The notes: generated by a model not told the origin, from the sequence alone. Shown: positions 35,518-44,473, counted from the stretch's first letter. The stretch: DNA of 60,211 nucleotides from Deltaproteobacteria bacterium UBA6601 (GCA_002433485.1 DJIF01000104.1:1-60211), one strand, 5' to 3'. Made by a program: numbers and translations.

Positions 35518-35599
35518 TTTGAGTTCAGGGAGCCGCTATGGCTAGAGCTTAAGCAGCTGGCCGAGGGGAGTCAGCCTTGCGCCACCGCCTGCAGAGAAA

Positions 35600-35624
35600 G
35601 GCGAATCGAAGACTCTTATTCGCC
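35600..35624 (-). terminator. Rho-independent-like terminator after the small Cys protein
   Basis: On the minus strand GGCGAAT-N11-ATTCGCC (perfect 7-base arms), followed by TTTCTC. It overlaps the stop codon of the gene ending at 35616 and faces the end of the giant lipoprotein gene, so it may serve both directions. Confidence 0.5.
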
Positions 35625-35915
35625 GAGTTCTTCCGGCCAGCGGAAGTTAATGAAGCGGTTGCCGATGGACCTGTTCATCTCGTCTCGTACCGCCTCGATC
35701 AGCTCGGGGTTGGGAAGGCGCGGAGGATGAATGAAAAGGCGCTTGCAGGAGGGGCAACGGGCCAGCATCCAGACGAACGGCGCGCCAACGCCAGGGTCGA
35801 ACGTATAGGCCTGCCACTTGAAGGTACTTCCTCGTCGGAACACGCGGTCGCAGGTATGAGTCACACCGGCGGTGCTTCCTTTGATGATTTCGTACTGGGA
35901 GGTTTTCTGCAGCAT
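35616..35915 (-). CDS. Hypothetical 99-residue protein with possible zinc site
   Basis: I do not recognise this protein. It has no signal peptide or span, so it is probably cytoplasmic. It contains HTC near 20-22 and a CPSC knuckle at 54-57 (LARCPSCKRLFIHPPR), which together could bind one metal ion. The C-terminal 35 residues are helical and end in NFRWPEELGE. It stands alone between the giant lipoprotein gene (convergent) and the cobalamin adenosyltransferase gene (same strand, 109 bases upstream). The ribosome binding site is weak. Composition and codon use look like the neighbours, and a terminator hairpin at the stop supports it as a real gene. Confidence 0.65.
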   Translation of the reverse strand: MLQKTSQYEIIKGSTAGVTHTCDRVFRRGSTFKWQAYTFDPGVGAPFVWMLARCPSCKRLFIHPPRLPNPELIEAVRDEMNRSIGNRFINFRWPEELGE

Positions 35916-36024
35916 TAATCTCTACTCGTTTCCGCGCTTCGGCGCGCAGGGATAGTAGTCCCCTGGACAAGAAGCGGCAAGCGGGCGTCGGCCTTGAGTG
36001 CGGCCTGGGCCGACACCGAGGTGC

Positions 36025-36606
36025 TTAGCGCCTCTGTTGCCAGAAGGATTCTTGCTCACCGCATGCCAGGGCATGCCAGCGCGCGGCGACGAACAACCAG
36101 TCAGAGAGCCGATTGAGGTAGGTGAGGGAGAGGGCCGCGCTGGGGTCCTCGTTGGTCAGGGGGAGCGCCCGGCGTTCAGCGCGCCGACAGACCGCCCGAG
36201 CCAGATGCAGCTGGGAGGAGCACGGGCCACCGCCTGGGAGGATGAACTCCTTGAGGGGCGGTAACCCGTCATTCATCAGATCGATTTCTTGCTCAAGGCG
36301 GAGCACATCCTCTTTCTGGATGCTGGTCATTCCGTCAAAGCGGTCTGCTGGCGGAGTTGCGAGGACCGTTCCGAGATCAAACAGCTCGCTCTGGATTACC
36401 GCCAGCTGGGCGTCAAGATTGCTCTTCTTTTCATTTGCTGCACTGGAGCGACTCAGTTCAGCGCGCGCGGCGCCGAGCCAGGAGTTCAGCTCATCGACGC
36501 TGCCGTAGGCTTCGACGCGGATGTCGTCTTTGCGGACTTTGCTACCGCCGACCAGATGCGTGTTGCCGCTGTCGCCGGTGCGAGTGTAGACCTTGGTGAT
36601 TCGCAT
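36025..36606 (-). CDS. Cob(I)alamin adenosyltransferase, PduO type
   Basis: 193 residues. Transfers adenosyl from ATP to cob(I)alamin to form coenzyme B12. The N-terminal family motif YTRTGDSGNTHLVGGSKVRK leads into EAYGSVDELNSWLG; the C-terminal region has FILPGGGPCSSQLHLARAV then CRRAERRAL, all standard for the PduO/MMAB family, which acts as a trimer. The start ATG 36606 has no ribosome binding site, but TAGGCT lies 7 bases upstream. No other B12 gene is in the window; the enzyme may supply a B12-dependent enzyme encoded elsewhere. Confidence 0.95.
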   Translation of the reverse strand: MRITKVYTRTGDSGNTHLVGGSKVRKDDIRVEAYGSVDELNSWLGAARAELSRSSAANEKKSNLDAQLAVIQSELFDLGTVLATPPADRFDGMTSIQKEDVLRLEQEIDLMNDGLPPLKEFILPGGGPCSSQLHLARAVCRRAERRALPLTNEDPSAALSLTYLNRLSDWLFVAARWHALACGEQESFWQQRR

Positions 36607-36613
36607 GCCCGAC

Positions 36614-36619
36614 AGCCTA
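36614..36619 (-). promoter_or_regulatory. Putative -10 box for a leaderless transcript
   Basis: TAGGCT on the minus strand, 7 bases before ATG 36606; no ribosome binding site and no clear -35. Confidence 0.3.
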
Positions 36620-36740
36620 GCCCTTTTCGAAGCGGCTTGGGTGGCAGCCAGGCGCAGTTCCTGCGCTAGTAAATGGTTCTTTGCTCTGGAACTCTTTTTG
36701 ATGCTGGCCTCTGGCGGTCAGGGCCGCTAGCCGACTGCCC

Positions 36741-38741
36741 TTAGGTCGCTGGCCCCCGAACCGACTTGAACAGGGGCTGTCTGGGCGCTTCCGGGACCTG
36801 GCCCATGGCACGGCCAGCAGAGATTCCGGTGGAGATCGGCAGGCGAGCCTCGGGAGGGAGCGCAGTTGGCAGTGAGTCGGGGTGGGCAGATATGCCAGGA
36901 CGGGCCCTGCCCAGGCCAAAACCATATCCCTCCCAAAACAGCTGCCAGTCCAGATAGGAGGGCCAGCAGGGTCTCTGCCAATCAGCGGGTTGCTCAGGAC
37001 AGACAGCTTGCCCTTGCGCCTCCTCAACTACAGAGACCACCACAGCGCTATCCCAGGAAGCCCGAATGCCTGCCGCCCAGCCGATGTTGAAGGCGGCCAC
37101 AGCCAGGTCATCGCGAACGGGCCGGTGCGGGTCGTCATCGAGGTCGCCGCCGACATCGCCCTCATAGGGAAGGTAGCTTTGGCGTTCAGCCCATTCCTGA
37201 ATCCCGGAGAACAGCGCCTCCCAGCTCAGCTGTGGGGCCTGCCAGTCGCCTTCACCCAGGGCCAGCCGTCTCCCCGATCCCCAGAGCCCTGCTTGAATTC
37301 CGCTGAATCCGGTCGCTTTGCCCTGTGCACTGCGTACATCGATAAGGTCGTTCACATCCTGGACCTGCTCGGCCCACACGGTGCCGATGCCCAGGTTGTA
37401 GTAGGTGACGTAGCGGTGCTCTAGGATTAGCGGTGCGCGCTCCAGTCGAAGTGACGCACTTGCCTCTTTAGCCCGGGGCGGAAGTAGCCATAAGGTCCAG
37501 ATTGAGCAGAGAAGCAGCAGCAACCAGGCGCTGTTACGATTGGATTTCAGCTGCCCCATAGCCAGTCCGATCCCCACTGCCGGGGCGCTGAACCCAAGCA
37601 GGCCCAGCGGTACGAGGTAGCGCACCGGGACGTTTGGTTTCCATGGTGATGCGAAGGCCAGCCAGAGGTAGACCAGGGGAGGCGCGAGGGCCACCATCAG
37701 TGCCAGTCGGCGACGCTGCGGTGCAGCTTCGAGAAGCGCCCAGGGCAGCAGGATTAGTGGACCAAAGGTGAGTAGCTTGTAGGCAATCCCCTCGAAGGCC
37801 TGGCCGCCCCAAAACTTGCTGGCCTGCTCCTGAACCAGCCAGTAATCGTGAAAGGCGTAGGGGAGATTTTCGCGCACTGTCTGCAGGTAGAGCTCCAGGT
37901 TCAGATGCCGCCCCAGCATCATGTTGAACAGGGTGGTCTCTTCCCGCTCAGTGATGGAGTAGGTGAACAGTGCCAGCGGATCATTGAGCAGAATCAGCCA
38001 CAGTGGCCAGAGCCCAAGGAGCAGTCCGGTGCTCAGGGATTTCAATTGGCTGTGGCTCAGCTGCGGTCGTGGGCCGACGAAGGTGAGCAGCAGTAGCAGG
38101 CCCAGGAAGGGCCAGAGCAGGTACGAGAAGATGAACGCGTAGCCGACGCATGCACCCAAAAGTAAGCCGCGCCGTGCGTCGTCGGGCCTGCCATCCAGCC
38201 ACCACAGCCATGCGCCAATGGCTCCTGTAAGCGGTAGCACTGACTCAGGATGGCAGTTGAGGAAGGTCAACTGAAAGGCGATGAACAGGGTGGGGACCAG
38301 CAGCAGCCCGAGGCCAGCGAGGGCCGCGCTCACGCTGTTGAAGGTTCGCCGCAGAATCATCATCCAGAGACCGAGGGCTGCGGTGGAGGCCAGCAGTGGG
38401 ACCAGGCGAACGGAGAGCAGGTCGAGAGCAGTGAACTGGGAGAGCAGCCAGTAGACCAGAGCGCCGCTGCTGTAGGACGCGTGGTGAACAGAGCCGGAGT
38501 TGGCGAGGTAGTTGCCAAGGGTGAAGTCACCGCTGCCGTAGCGTCCGCTGATGAGGTCCCAGGCGATCTGAGTGTTCTTGGCTTCAGAGGGTTCCAGGGG
38601 GTAGAGAAAGTCCCCGGCAGAGAGGATGACCAGGAGTCGATGAGCGAAGAACCCCAGCAACACCAGGGCGAGGGTCAGCAGTCCCCAATTGAGGCCCCCG
38701 GATTCGGCAGGCTGAGAGCCTGCGCTAAAGCCACTCTCCAC
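36741..38741 (-). CDS. Large polytopic membrane protein, possibly a GT-C-type glycosyltransferase
   Basis: 666 residues with about 10-11 spans in the first 420 residues and a soluble C-terminal part of roughly 230 residues. An acidic first loop (GDFLYPLEPSEAKNTQIAWD) follows the first span, as in GT-C glycosyltransferases (GT39/PMT-like, where this loop carries catalytic acids), and the later loop contains aromatic and basic residues. The C-terminal part (VRSAQGKATGFSGIQAGLWGSG; paired Cys in QAVCPEQPADWQRPCWP) resembles nothing I know and may be extracytoplasmic. The assignment is from topology alone. Start GTG 38741, with TATACT 8 bases upstream and no ribosome binding site. Confidence 0.7.
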   Translation of the reverse strand: MESGFSAGSQPAESGGLNWGLLTLALVLLGFFAHRLLVILSAGDFLYPLEPSEAKNTQIAWDLISGRYGSGDFTLGNYLANSGSVHHASYSSGALVYWLLSQFTALDLLSVRLVPLLASTAALGLWMMILRRTFNSVSAALAGLGLLLVPTLFIAFQLTFLNCHPESVLPLTGAIGAWLWWLDGRPDDARRGLLLGACVGYAFIFSYLLWPFLGLLLLLTFVGPRPQLSHSQLKSLSTGLLLGLWPLWLILLNDPLALFTYSITEREETTLFNMMLGRHLNLELYLQTVRENLPYAFHDYWLVQEQASKFWGGQAFEGIAYKLLTFGPLILLPWALLEAAPQRRRLALMVALAPPLVYLWLAFASPWKPNVPVRYLVPLGLLGFSAPAVGIGLAMGQLKSNRNSAWLLLLLCSIWTLWLLPPRAKEASASLRLERAPLILEHRYVTYYNLGIGTVWAEQVQDVNDLIDVRSAQGKATGFSGIQAGLWGSGRRLALGEGDWQAPQLSWEALFSGIQEWAERQSYLPYEGDVGGDLDDDPHRPVRDDLAVAAFNIGWAAGIRASWDSAVVVSVVEEAQGQAVCPEQPADWQRPCWPSYLDWQLFWEGYGFGLGRARPGISAHPDSLPTALPPEARLPISTGISAGRAMGQVPEAPRQPLFKSVRGPAT

Positions 38742-38749
38742 GGGCGCAG

Positions 38750-38755
38750 AGTATA
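38750..38755 (-). promoter_or_regulatory. Putative -10 box for a leaderless transcript
   Basis: TATACT on the minus strand, 8 bases before GTG 38741 and without a ribosome binding site. A plus-strand TATAGA overlaps it, so divergent promoters may be packed into this 54-base gap. Confidence 0.35.
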
Positions 38756-38795
38756 GACGTATCCTTTAATGACTTCTTTCTTGGGGAGGGCAGAG

Positions 38796-39362
38796 ATGAG
38801 TGGCGAGTTAACGAGTTCAGACAGTGGCGCCAAAGGCCTGGGACCGGGACAGCTGACTGGGGGGGAGCCTGTCCCTCCTATCGCTGGCGGTCGGCGGCTG
38901 GGCGATGATCCCTTCCTGCCTGATGAGGGCTTGTTCTGGTGGTTGCCTCGGAGCTTTTCCCTGCTGGTGGTTGCGGTAGCCTTGATGATGCTCGGGGCCC
39001 ATTTCTTTGGCTCTGCTGATGGCGACAGCTCAACTCCTGGGCAGCAGCTCGAGCAGAGCAAGCCTGCTGTGGTGGTGCCAACCGCTGCTGTTTCGCCGCC
39101 GCCTGCGCAGTTGGCCCCTGTTGTGGCGCCTCCCAGTCAGCCGCCAGTCCTTGCTGGTCAACTGCAACCTGTGGCGGCTTCCTCTGTGACCACCACTCTT
39201 GACGCCAGCCGCTCGTACAATGCTCGCCGTCGGGCCTTTCTTCAGCAGGGCGAGGCGCTGCTATCTGCCCTCCCACCTGAAGGTACCGGGCCCCCCAGCT
39301 CAGAGCGTGATCGCCGAGCAATCAGAGAACTGATCCAGCGGATGGACACGCCTGCCCGCTGA
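38796..39362 (+). CDS. Hypothetical single-span membrane protein
   Basis: 188 residues from ATG 38796, which has a strong GGGGAGGG 5 bases upstream; the in-frame ATG 38769 has none. A disordered Gly/Pro-rich N-terminus (1-45), one span (about 50-71, PRSFSLLVVAVALMMLGAHF), a Pro/Ala/Val-rich linker (about 85-135) and a short charged helix (about 135-188, SYNARRRAFLQQGEALLSAL, ending IRELIQRMDTPAR). By the positive-inside rule the topology is uncertain. The family is unknown. It is divergently transcribed from the large membrane protein gene, with 54 bases between starts, and may be functionally tied to it. Confidence 0.65.
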   Translation: MSGELTSSDSGAKGLGPGQLTGGEPVPPIAGGRRLGDDPFLPDEGLFWWLPRSFSLLVVAVALMMLGAHFFGSADGDSSTPGQQLEQSKPAVVVPTAAVSPPPAQLAPVVAPPSQPPVLAGQLQPVAASSVTTTLDASRSYNARRRAFLQQGEALLSALPPEGTGPPSSERDRRAIRELIQRMDTPAR

Positions 39363-39376
39363 ATTCTACTGGGGTA

Positions 39377-40339
39377 CTACAGGGGTGTTTCGACCAGTAA
39401 CAGCAGTGATAGCTTGTTCACTTCACCGCTGACGCTGAGGCCATCGTTACTGAGGGTGGCCGGGGTAGACTCGAATTGCTCGTGCGCAACGCCCAACTCA
39501 TAGTCGGCCCAGAGCAGGGACATGGCGGTACCCGCTGCGGGGGCCTCGCTGAGGTTGATGGTTACGCTGAAGCCACCACTCTCTAGCCCGGTCTCAAAGG
39601 GGGCGAAGGCCCAGGCCCGTTGGACTACGTGATTGCCAATGCCACCGCTGGGGAAGGATTCCGGGCCTAGCTCAAGGCCGCTCAGCTCGAAGCTGTTGTT
39701 GGCGTCTGGGTCCAGATAGTTGGCGATTTCGTCGTTGTCGTCGTCGTCCGTGAAGTGTCCAACGATAAAAGGTAGCGATAGCGCGCTGCCGTCGAAGCTC
39801 ACCTGTAGTCCATCATCGAAGCTGAGTTGGTTGCTTCCGGCAGTTACCGTCTGTGCTTGTGTGGCTTGGGGCAGGATCAGGTCACTATCCATCACCACCG
39901 CTTCATCGGTAGCTACGGTGACGAAGTCGAAGAACTTGCTCCACTGCATTGCAGCGGCGCGTGGGTCATCACCGGGATATCCGAGGTTGTCGAGGACGTA
40001 GATGTCGGCGGTCAGACCGTTGATGATGAAGCCGCCACCGCTATCGGTGGTCGCAGTCAGGCACATCTCTTCGCTACAGCAACTGACCCCGATGCCTTCC
40101 AGTGGGCTTCCAGTGAGGTCAACGACCCGGCCTTCGACACTGCCCTGGGGTGCTGGAGTGGCATCGTCATCGTCGCTGGCGTCGTCGTCATCGTCGTCGT
40201 CGTCGTCGTCATCGTCATTGCTGGCGTCGTCGTCATCGCCAGTTGATGAGGTGCTGCAGGCTGGAAATAAGGCCAGGCCCAGGATCAGGGCGAGCAGCAG
40301 GGGGAGGAAGCGGATCAGGCGGGCGGCGGCGGGGTCCAT
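39377..40339 (-). CDS. Poly-Asp lipoprotein with carboxypeptidase-regulatory-like domain
   Basis: 320 residues. Signal peptide with lipobox LFPAC (Cys28), then a tether with four, twelve and four consecutive aspartates (about 34-62). Next comes a beta-sandwich-like repeat (about 68-130: GSVEGRVVDLTGSPLEGIGV, TDSGGGFIINGLTADIYVL) typical of carboxypeptidase regulatory-like (transthyretin-fold) domains, with CC at 86-87 and Cys92. The rest (about 150-320) is a beta-rich domain with DDDDNDEIANYLDPDANN, ending VNKLSLLLLVETPL. GGAG lies 6 bases before the start. It follows transketolase after 35 bases on the same strand and may be co-transcribed. Function unknown; probably an outer-surface lipoprotein. 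Confidence 0.8.
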   Translation of the reverse strand: MDPAAARLIRFLPLLLALILGLALFPACSTSSTGDDDDASNDDDDDDDDDDDDASDDDDATPAPQGSVEGRVVDLTGSPLEGIGVSCCSEEMCLTATTDSGGGFIINGLTADIYVLDNLGYPGDDPRAAAMQWSKFFDFVTVATDEAVVMDSDLILPQATQAQTVTAGSNQLSFDDGLQVSFDGSALSLPFIVGHFTDDDDNDEIANYLDPDANNSFELSGLELGPESFPSGGIGNHVVQRAWAFAPFETGLESGGFSVTINLSEAPAAGTAMSLLWADYELGVAHEQFESTPATLSNDGLSVSGEVNKLSLLLLVETPL

Positions 40340-40374
40340 ATTGGCTCCTGTCGGTTCGAGCTTCAGACTAGAGT

Positions 40375-42360
40375 CTAGTTGCTCGAAAGCGCCTTGACGA
40401 CGCGATCTGCGAGACCTTCGGCATCGAGCCGGTAGGCACGCCGGATCTCGGCAGGCTTGCCGCTCATCGCCCAGCGGTCAACGCCTGCTCGCTCAAGCCG
40501 AGTGGCAATACCGGCGTCGGCCAGGACCATGGAAACCAGACCTCCGAGGCCGGTGTCCGGATGGTGGTCTTCAGCTGTGAGCACGAAGCCGGTCGTCGCA
40601 GCGGCCAGAATTGCATCCCGGTCAAAAGGTCTCAGGCTTGCCATGTTGACCACTCGAATACGTTTTCCGGTGCGCTGCAGGATCAGATCGTGGGCCTGCT
40701 GTGCCTCTAGCACCATAGGGCCAACCGCCAGAATTGCGCCGTCGTCGCCGTCCCGAATTAGCTCTGCTCGTCCTGGGACAAACTCGTAGTCTGCTCCGTA
40801 GAAGGGTGCGCTGCCGTCCGCAGTGCTCAGACTGTTCATCTTACTGCGACCCATGCCAACAAACTGATTGCCAGGCCGGTCAGCGATGGCACGGATCATT
40901 CGGTCGCACTGATTGGGGTCGGCAGGAACGAAGATCTCCCAGCTGTAGGTAGATCGCAGCAGCCCCACGTAATCGATGGCCTGGTGGGTGGGTCCGTCTT
41001 CGCCCACATCGGTTCCGCAGTGGGTGCAGACCAGCTTGAGGTTGGCTTTGTTGAAACAGTTGAGCCGCTGCTGATTGAAGACTTCGGTCACTCCGAACAT
41101 GCCGAAGGTCGAGAAGAACACTGAGTAGCCTTCACGACTCAAGCGCCCTGAAGCAGTGGCGCTGTTGTGCTCCTGGATGCCCCCCTCAATGAAGGCCGCT
41201 GGGCTGGTGTTATGGAAGCCACCGAGCTTTACTGAGCCCTCCAGGTCCGCCGAGAATGCCACCACCCGAACCCGGTCGTTGTTGTTCTCGACTGCCAACT
41301 CCTTCATCACTGCGCCATAGGCCGAGCGGCAGTCGGTCACCTGATCGTGGGGATAGACGATGGCCGGGCCAATTTTCAGCTTGGGCGGAGCGAGGGTTGG
41401 AAAGGGGTGGTTCACCTCACCGGGCGGCAGTGCGCCTCTACGCTCCATCAACTCGCCGAGTCGGTCGGGCTCACCGAGGTGATCGAGGGCCTCTCGGGCC
41501 TGCTCCAGCTTCAGACTCTGACCATGCCACTTGGCCTTGCCTTCCATTTCCGGGACACCTCGGCCCATGATGGTCTCGGCGATCACCACTGTTGGTCTGC
41601 CAGGGTGCTCAACCTCGCCCCGGTAAGCGGCGCGAAGGGCCCCATACAGAGCTTGCCAGTCATGGCCGTCAGTCTGGACCACGTTCCAGCCGTCAGCGGC
41701 CCAGTCTGCTGGGATGTCGTGGGGCATGATGTCGGCGATCTCGCCACCGATCTGCAGGCGGTTCAGATCAACGATGCCGATCAGGTTGCTGCAGCCATAC
41801 TTGACGGCCAGGCGGCGCGCTTCAGACAGCTGGCCCTTTTGCTGTTCGCCGTCGCCCATGCAGCAGACCACTTTGTAGGAGGAACCCTCCTGTTCACGGA
41901 GGTCCAGGCTGGGATTTGCGCTCTCAAGCCGTGCTCCTAGGGCGGCGCCCACTGCGGCTGACAGGCCCTGGCCCAGGTTGCCTGTATTCCACTCGACCCC
42001 GGGGACTCCCATTTCGATGTGTCCACCGAATACAGAGCCAAAGTTGCGGAAGGTGACCAGTGCTTCATCTCGGTCGCAGAAGCCAAAGTTGGCCAGAGCC
42101 GCATAGACGCCAGGCGAAATGTGACCGTGGGACACGAAGATCCGGTCTCGATTCTCGGCCAGCGGCGCTGAGGGCTCAATTCTGCAGTTCGCATAGAGCA
42201 GCAGCAGCGCTTGCAGCGTTGACATCGAGCCACCTGGATGACCACAGCCAGCCAGCGTGGTCATCGTCAGGATGTCTGCAGTTGAGCGGCGCCTAAGCTG
42301 CTCAAGGCTATCGAGGTGTTCGTCAGAAAGGGCGGGCGGTTGGAATCCCAGCTGGAACAT
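40375..42360 (-). CDS. tkt: Transketolase
   Basis: 661 residues, full length in one chain. Thiamine-diphosphate enzyme of the pentose phosphate and Calvin-type pathways, moving two-carbon units between sugar phosphates. N-terminal TPP domain with AGCGHPGGSMSTLQ (37-50), SHGHISPGVYAAL (77-89), WNTGNLGQGLSAAVG (124-138) and the TPP motif GDGEQQKGQ...NLIGIVDLN (169-200). Then the pyrimidine-binding domain (VRVVAFSADLEGSVKLGGF; CTHCGTDVGEDGPTHQAID) and a C-terminal domain. Length and motifs suggest the bacterial form with the shorter spacing seen in some Archaea-like or plasmid transketolases. The upstream GGAG stands 11 bases before ATG 42360. Divergent from the MopE-like gene. Confidence 0.95.
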   Translation of the reverse strand: MFQLGFQPPALSDEHLDSLEQLRRRSTADILTMTTLAGCGHPGGSMSTLQALLLLYANCRIEPSAPLAENRDRIFVSHGHISPGVYAALANFGFCDRDEALVTFRNFGSVFGGHIEMGVPGVEWNTGNLGQGLSAAVGAALGARLESANPSLDLREQEGSSYKVVCCMGDGEQQKGQLSEARRLAVKYGCSNLIGIVDLNRLQIGGEIADIMPHDIPADWAADGWNVVQTDGHDWQALYGALRAAYRGEVEHPGRPTVVIAETIMGRGVPEMEGKAKWHGQSLKLEQAREALDHLGEPDRLGELMERRGALPPGEVNHPFPTLAPPKLKIGPAIVYPHDQVTDCRSAYGAVMKELAVENNNDRVRVVAFSADLEGSVKLGGFHNTSPAAFIEGGIQEHNSATASGRLSREGYSVFFSTFGMFGVTEVFNQQRLNCFNKANLKLVCTHCGTDVGEDGPTHQAIDYVGLLRSTYSWEIFVPADPNQCDRMIRAIADRPGNQFVGMGRSKMNSLSTADGSAPFYGADYEFVPGRAELIRDGDDGAILAVGPMVLEAQQAHDLILQRTGKRIRVVNMASLRPFDRDAILAAATTGFVLTAEDHHPDTGLGGLVSMVLADAGIATRLERAGVDRWAMSGKPAEIRRAYRLDAEGLADRVVKALSSN

Positions 42361-42484
42361 GAGCCACAGTGCTCCGAGATGTGGGTTGTGAGGGAGGTTG
42401 GGTTTGTACCGTTCCGGGACGGGACTGGCAAGGACGACCTGCAGGTAGTGCTGGGAGAAGCAGCCTTTGGCAGTGACTCGACCC

Positions 42485-42513
42485 TTGGCGGTAAAGCGAG
42501 CTTGACATATAAT
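42485..42513 (+). promoter_or_regulatory. Strong promoter giving a leaderless mRNA
   Basis: TTGGCG (42485-42490), exactly 17 bases, then TATAAT (42508-42513). The expected transcription start, 7 bases further, coincides with the A of ATG 42520. No ribosome binding site exists in the 6 bases between. A second TTGACA directly abuts the -10 and cannot serve as -35. Confidence 0.6.
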
Positions 42514-42519
42514 TTACAA

Positions 42520-44424
42520 ATGAGTCGAGCCGCTCGCCCGCCTCGGTCAGCGCTTTTTTCAGTTGGCCACAAGCTTGCGCTGTCGCTTCTGGTCCCCGCA
42601 GTGGTGCTCCTGGTGGTGCTGCCCGCGGGGCGCGCCGCGGCTCAGTGTATGGCTTCCTTTAGCCAGGACATCGGCTCGGCCATGGTTGATTCTGCCGGTA
42701 GTTGGCGGACGCACAGCGGAGATTGTTCAGCTCAATCCAGCTGCGGTCACTATTTTGACCTCTACATTCCGGCCGGAGGCTCCTTCGATGTGAGCCTTTG
42801 TAGCTCAGGGGGGCTGGCGTTCTGGGACACAACCTTGGGGGTCTACAACGGCAGCAGCTTCACTAACGAGCAATGGTGTGATGACGACGGCTGTCTGGTC
42901 TCGCTGCAGTCCGAGATCTCGCTGATAGCTAACGTGGCGGGGATCTATCGAATCCGACTCGGTGGTTACTTCGGCGACAGCGGTCCGTACACCCTTTCTT
43001 ATCGCTGGGATTGGGGGGTCATGCTGGTTTCGAGCTGTACCGACTGGGATTCGGACAGTTACTGCGATGATGTGGACTGTAATGACTTTGACAGTGCCGT
43101 TTACCCCGGCGCTATGGAACTTTGTGATGGCTTCGATAACGACTGTGACGGTCAGCTTGATGAGGGCTTTGACCTGGACTCAGATGGTTGGACTGGTTGT
43201 GCAGGTGATTGCGACGACAACTCGGGGCTTGTTTATCCGGCTGCGCCGGAACTCTGCGATGGAATTGACAATAACTGTAATGGCTCCATCGATGATGCCG
43301 GTGATGCCGATGGCGATGGCTTCACCGATTGTGACGGAGACTGCGATTCTGCCAATGGCAGCATCTTTCCCGGCGCCATTGAGTCCTGTAATGGGTCAGA
43401 TGACAACTGCGATGGAGTCATTGATGAAGGATTTGATCAGGACGCTGACGGTTGGACGTCTTGTGCGGGGGACTGTGATGACGTTGACCCGCTGACCTCA
43501 CCGGGGGCCGCCGAGATCTGCAATGGAATTGACGACAATTGCAACGGTGCGGTCGATGAGGAGGCTGATTCGGACGGTGACGGCTACACCAACTGCGGCG
43601 GTGACTGCGACGATGAGGACCCCTCAGCTCATCCCGGGCTGAGTGAAGTCTGTGACGGTGTGGATAACGACTGTGACGGTCTGCGCGACAATGGCTTTGA
43701 TGATGATGGAGACGGTTGGGCGCCCTGTGTCGGTGACTGCGATGACAGCGAAGCCACTGTTCATCCGGAGGCGCTGGAGGCCTGTAACGGGATTGACGAC
43801 GACTGTGATGGAGCAGTCGATGAGAATTTTGATGCGGATCTGGATGGCTGGGGCAACTGCGATGGCGACTGCGATGACAACGATCCCCTGGTTCATCCCC
43901 AGGCCATAGAGTCCTGCAATGGTCGAGATGACGACTGCGATGGGGAGGTTGACGACGGCTTCGACGACGATGGTGACGGCTGGCTCGAATGCGGTGGCGA
44001 TTGCAATGATGCCCTGGATAGCGTCCACCCAGATGCCGCGGAGCTCTGCGATGGTCTCGATAATGACTGTGACGGGGTCGTGTCCGATGCAGAGGATCTG
44101 GACGGTGATGGCTACAGCCCCTGTGATGGGGACTGCGCCGATGACGATCCTGAGGTCCACCCCGCCGCTAAGGACCTGCCAGCAGACGGGGTGGATCAGG
44201 ACTGCGACGGTGAGGATGCAGTTGTTGAGCCCGCCGACTCGGACCCAGAGAACCCGGCTGGAGAGGTCACCGATGATATTCAGGACGGCGCCGGTGAACT
44301 GTCGTCGAGCCGGGTTGAACTGGGCTGTGGTTGTAGTGCGTTGAGTCCTGTGCAGCGCCCCGCTGGGCTGTGGCTGTTGCTGGGATCTCTGCTGCTGCTA
44401 CGACGTCGTAAGGACCGGATCTGA
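42520..44424 (+). CDS. MopE-type metal-motif protein with MYXO-CTERM-like tail
   Basis: 634 residues from ATG 42520. An earlier in-frame ATG (42316) would put 68 residues before the signal peptide and overlap transketolase. Signal peptide 1-41 (cleavage near GRAAA). A PPC-like domain (about 45-170) is followed by a domain with nine copies of the putative metal-binding motif typified by GDCDD...HPGA-E-CNGIDDNCDG-VDEG (about 180-570). The tail has an acidic stretch, then GCGC, a span (AGLWLLLGSLLLL) and RRRKDRI: the MYXO-CTERM pattern, which is recognised by a sorting protease and leads to lipidation and surface display. The motif is named after Methylococcus MopE, a copper-binding surface protein; here the metal is unknown and calcium is equally possible. 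Confidence 0.88.
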   Translation: MSRAARPPRSALFSVGHKLALSLLVPAVVLLVVLPAGRAAAQCMASFSQDIGSAMVDSAGSWRTHSGDCSAQSSCGHYFDLYIPAGGSFDVSLCSSGGLAFWDTTLGVYNGSSFTNEQWCDDDGCLVSLQSEISLIANVAGIYRIRLGGYFGDSGPYTLSYRWDWGVMLVSSCTDWDSDSYCDDVDCNDFDSAVYPGAMELCDGFDNDCDGQLDEGFDLDSDGWTGCAGDCDDNSGLVYPAAPELCDGIDNNCNGSIDDAGDADGDGFTDCDGDCDSANGSIFPGAIESCNGSDDNCDGVIDEGFDQDADGWTSCAGDCDDVDPLTSPGAAEICNGIDDNCNGAVDEEADSDGDGYTNCGGDCDDEDPSAHPGLSEVCDGVDNDCDGLRDNGFDDDGDGWAPCVGDCDDSEATVHPEALEACNGIDDDCDGAVDENFDADLDGWGNCDGDCDDNDPLVHPQAIESCNGRDDDCDGEVDDGFDDDGDGWLECGGDCNDALDSVHPDAAELCDGLDNDCDGVVSDAEDLDGDGYSPCDGDCADDDPEVHPAAKDLPADGVDQDCDGEDAVVEPADSDPENPAGEVTDDIQDGAGELSSSRVELGCGCSALSPVQRPAGLWLLLGSLLLLRRRKDRI

Positions 44425-44473
44425 GCTTTTTTCGGACTGCTTTGAAGGAAGTCGAGGGTGTCTCGTCTCACCC

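Noticed and set aside
40367..40379. 13-base palindrome (actagagtctagt) at the transketolase stop
   Set aside because: Short, in a 35-base gap between two genes on the same strand, with no T run; too weak to call a terminator or an operator.
42502..42507. TTGACA as the -35 of the 42508 TATAAT box
   Set aside because: It directly abuts the -10 with no spacer; TTGGCG at 42485 has the correct 17-base spacing.
42316..42519. Longer N-terminus for the MopE-like protein
   Set aside because: It would overlap the start of transketolase, bury the signal peptide behind 68 residues and lie upstream of the promoter at 42485-42513.
44399..44432. Possible terminator after the MopE-like gene (palindrome followed by six T)
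   Set aside because: The TACGACGTCGTA palindrome is inside the coding end and is separated from the T run by 16 bases; no continuous stem precedes the T run.
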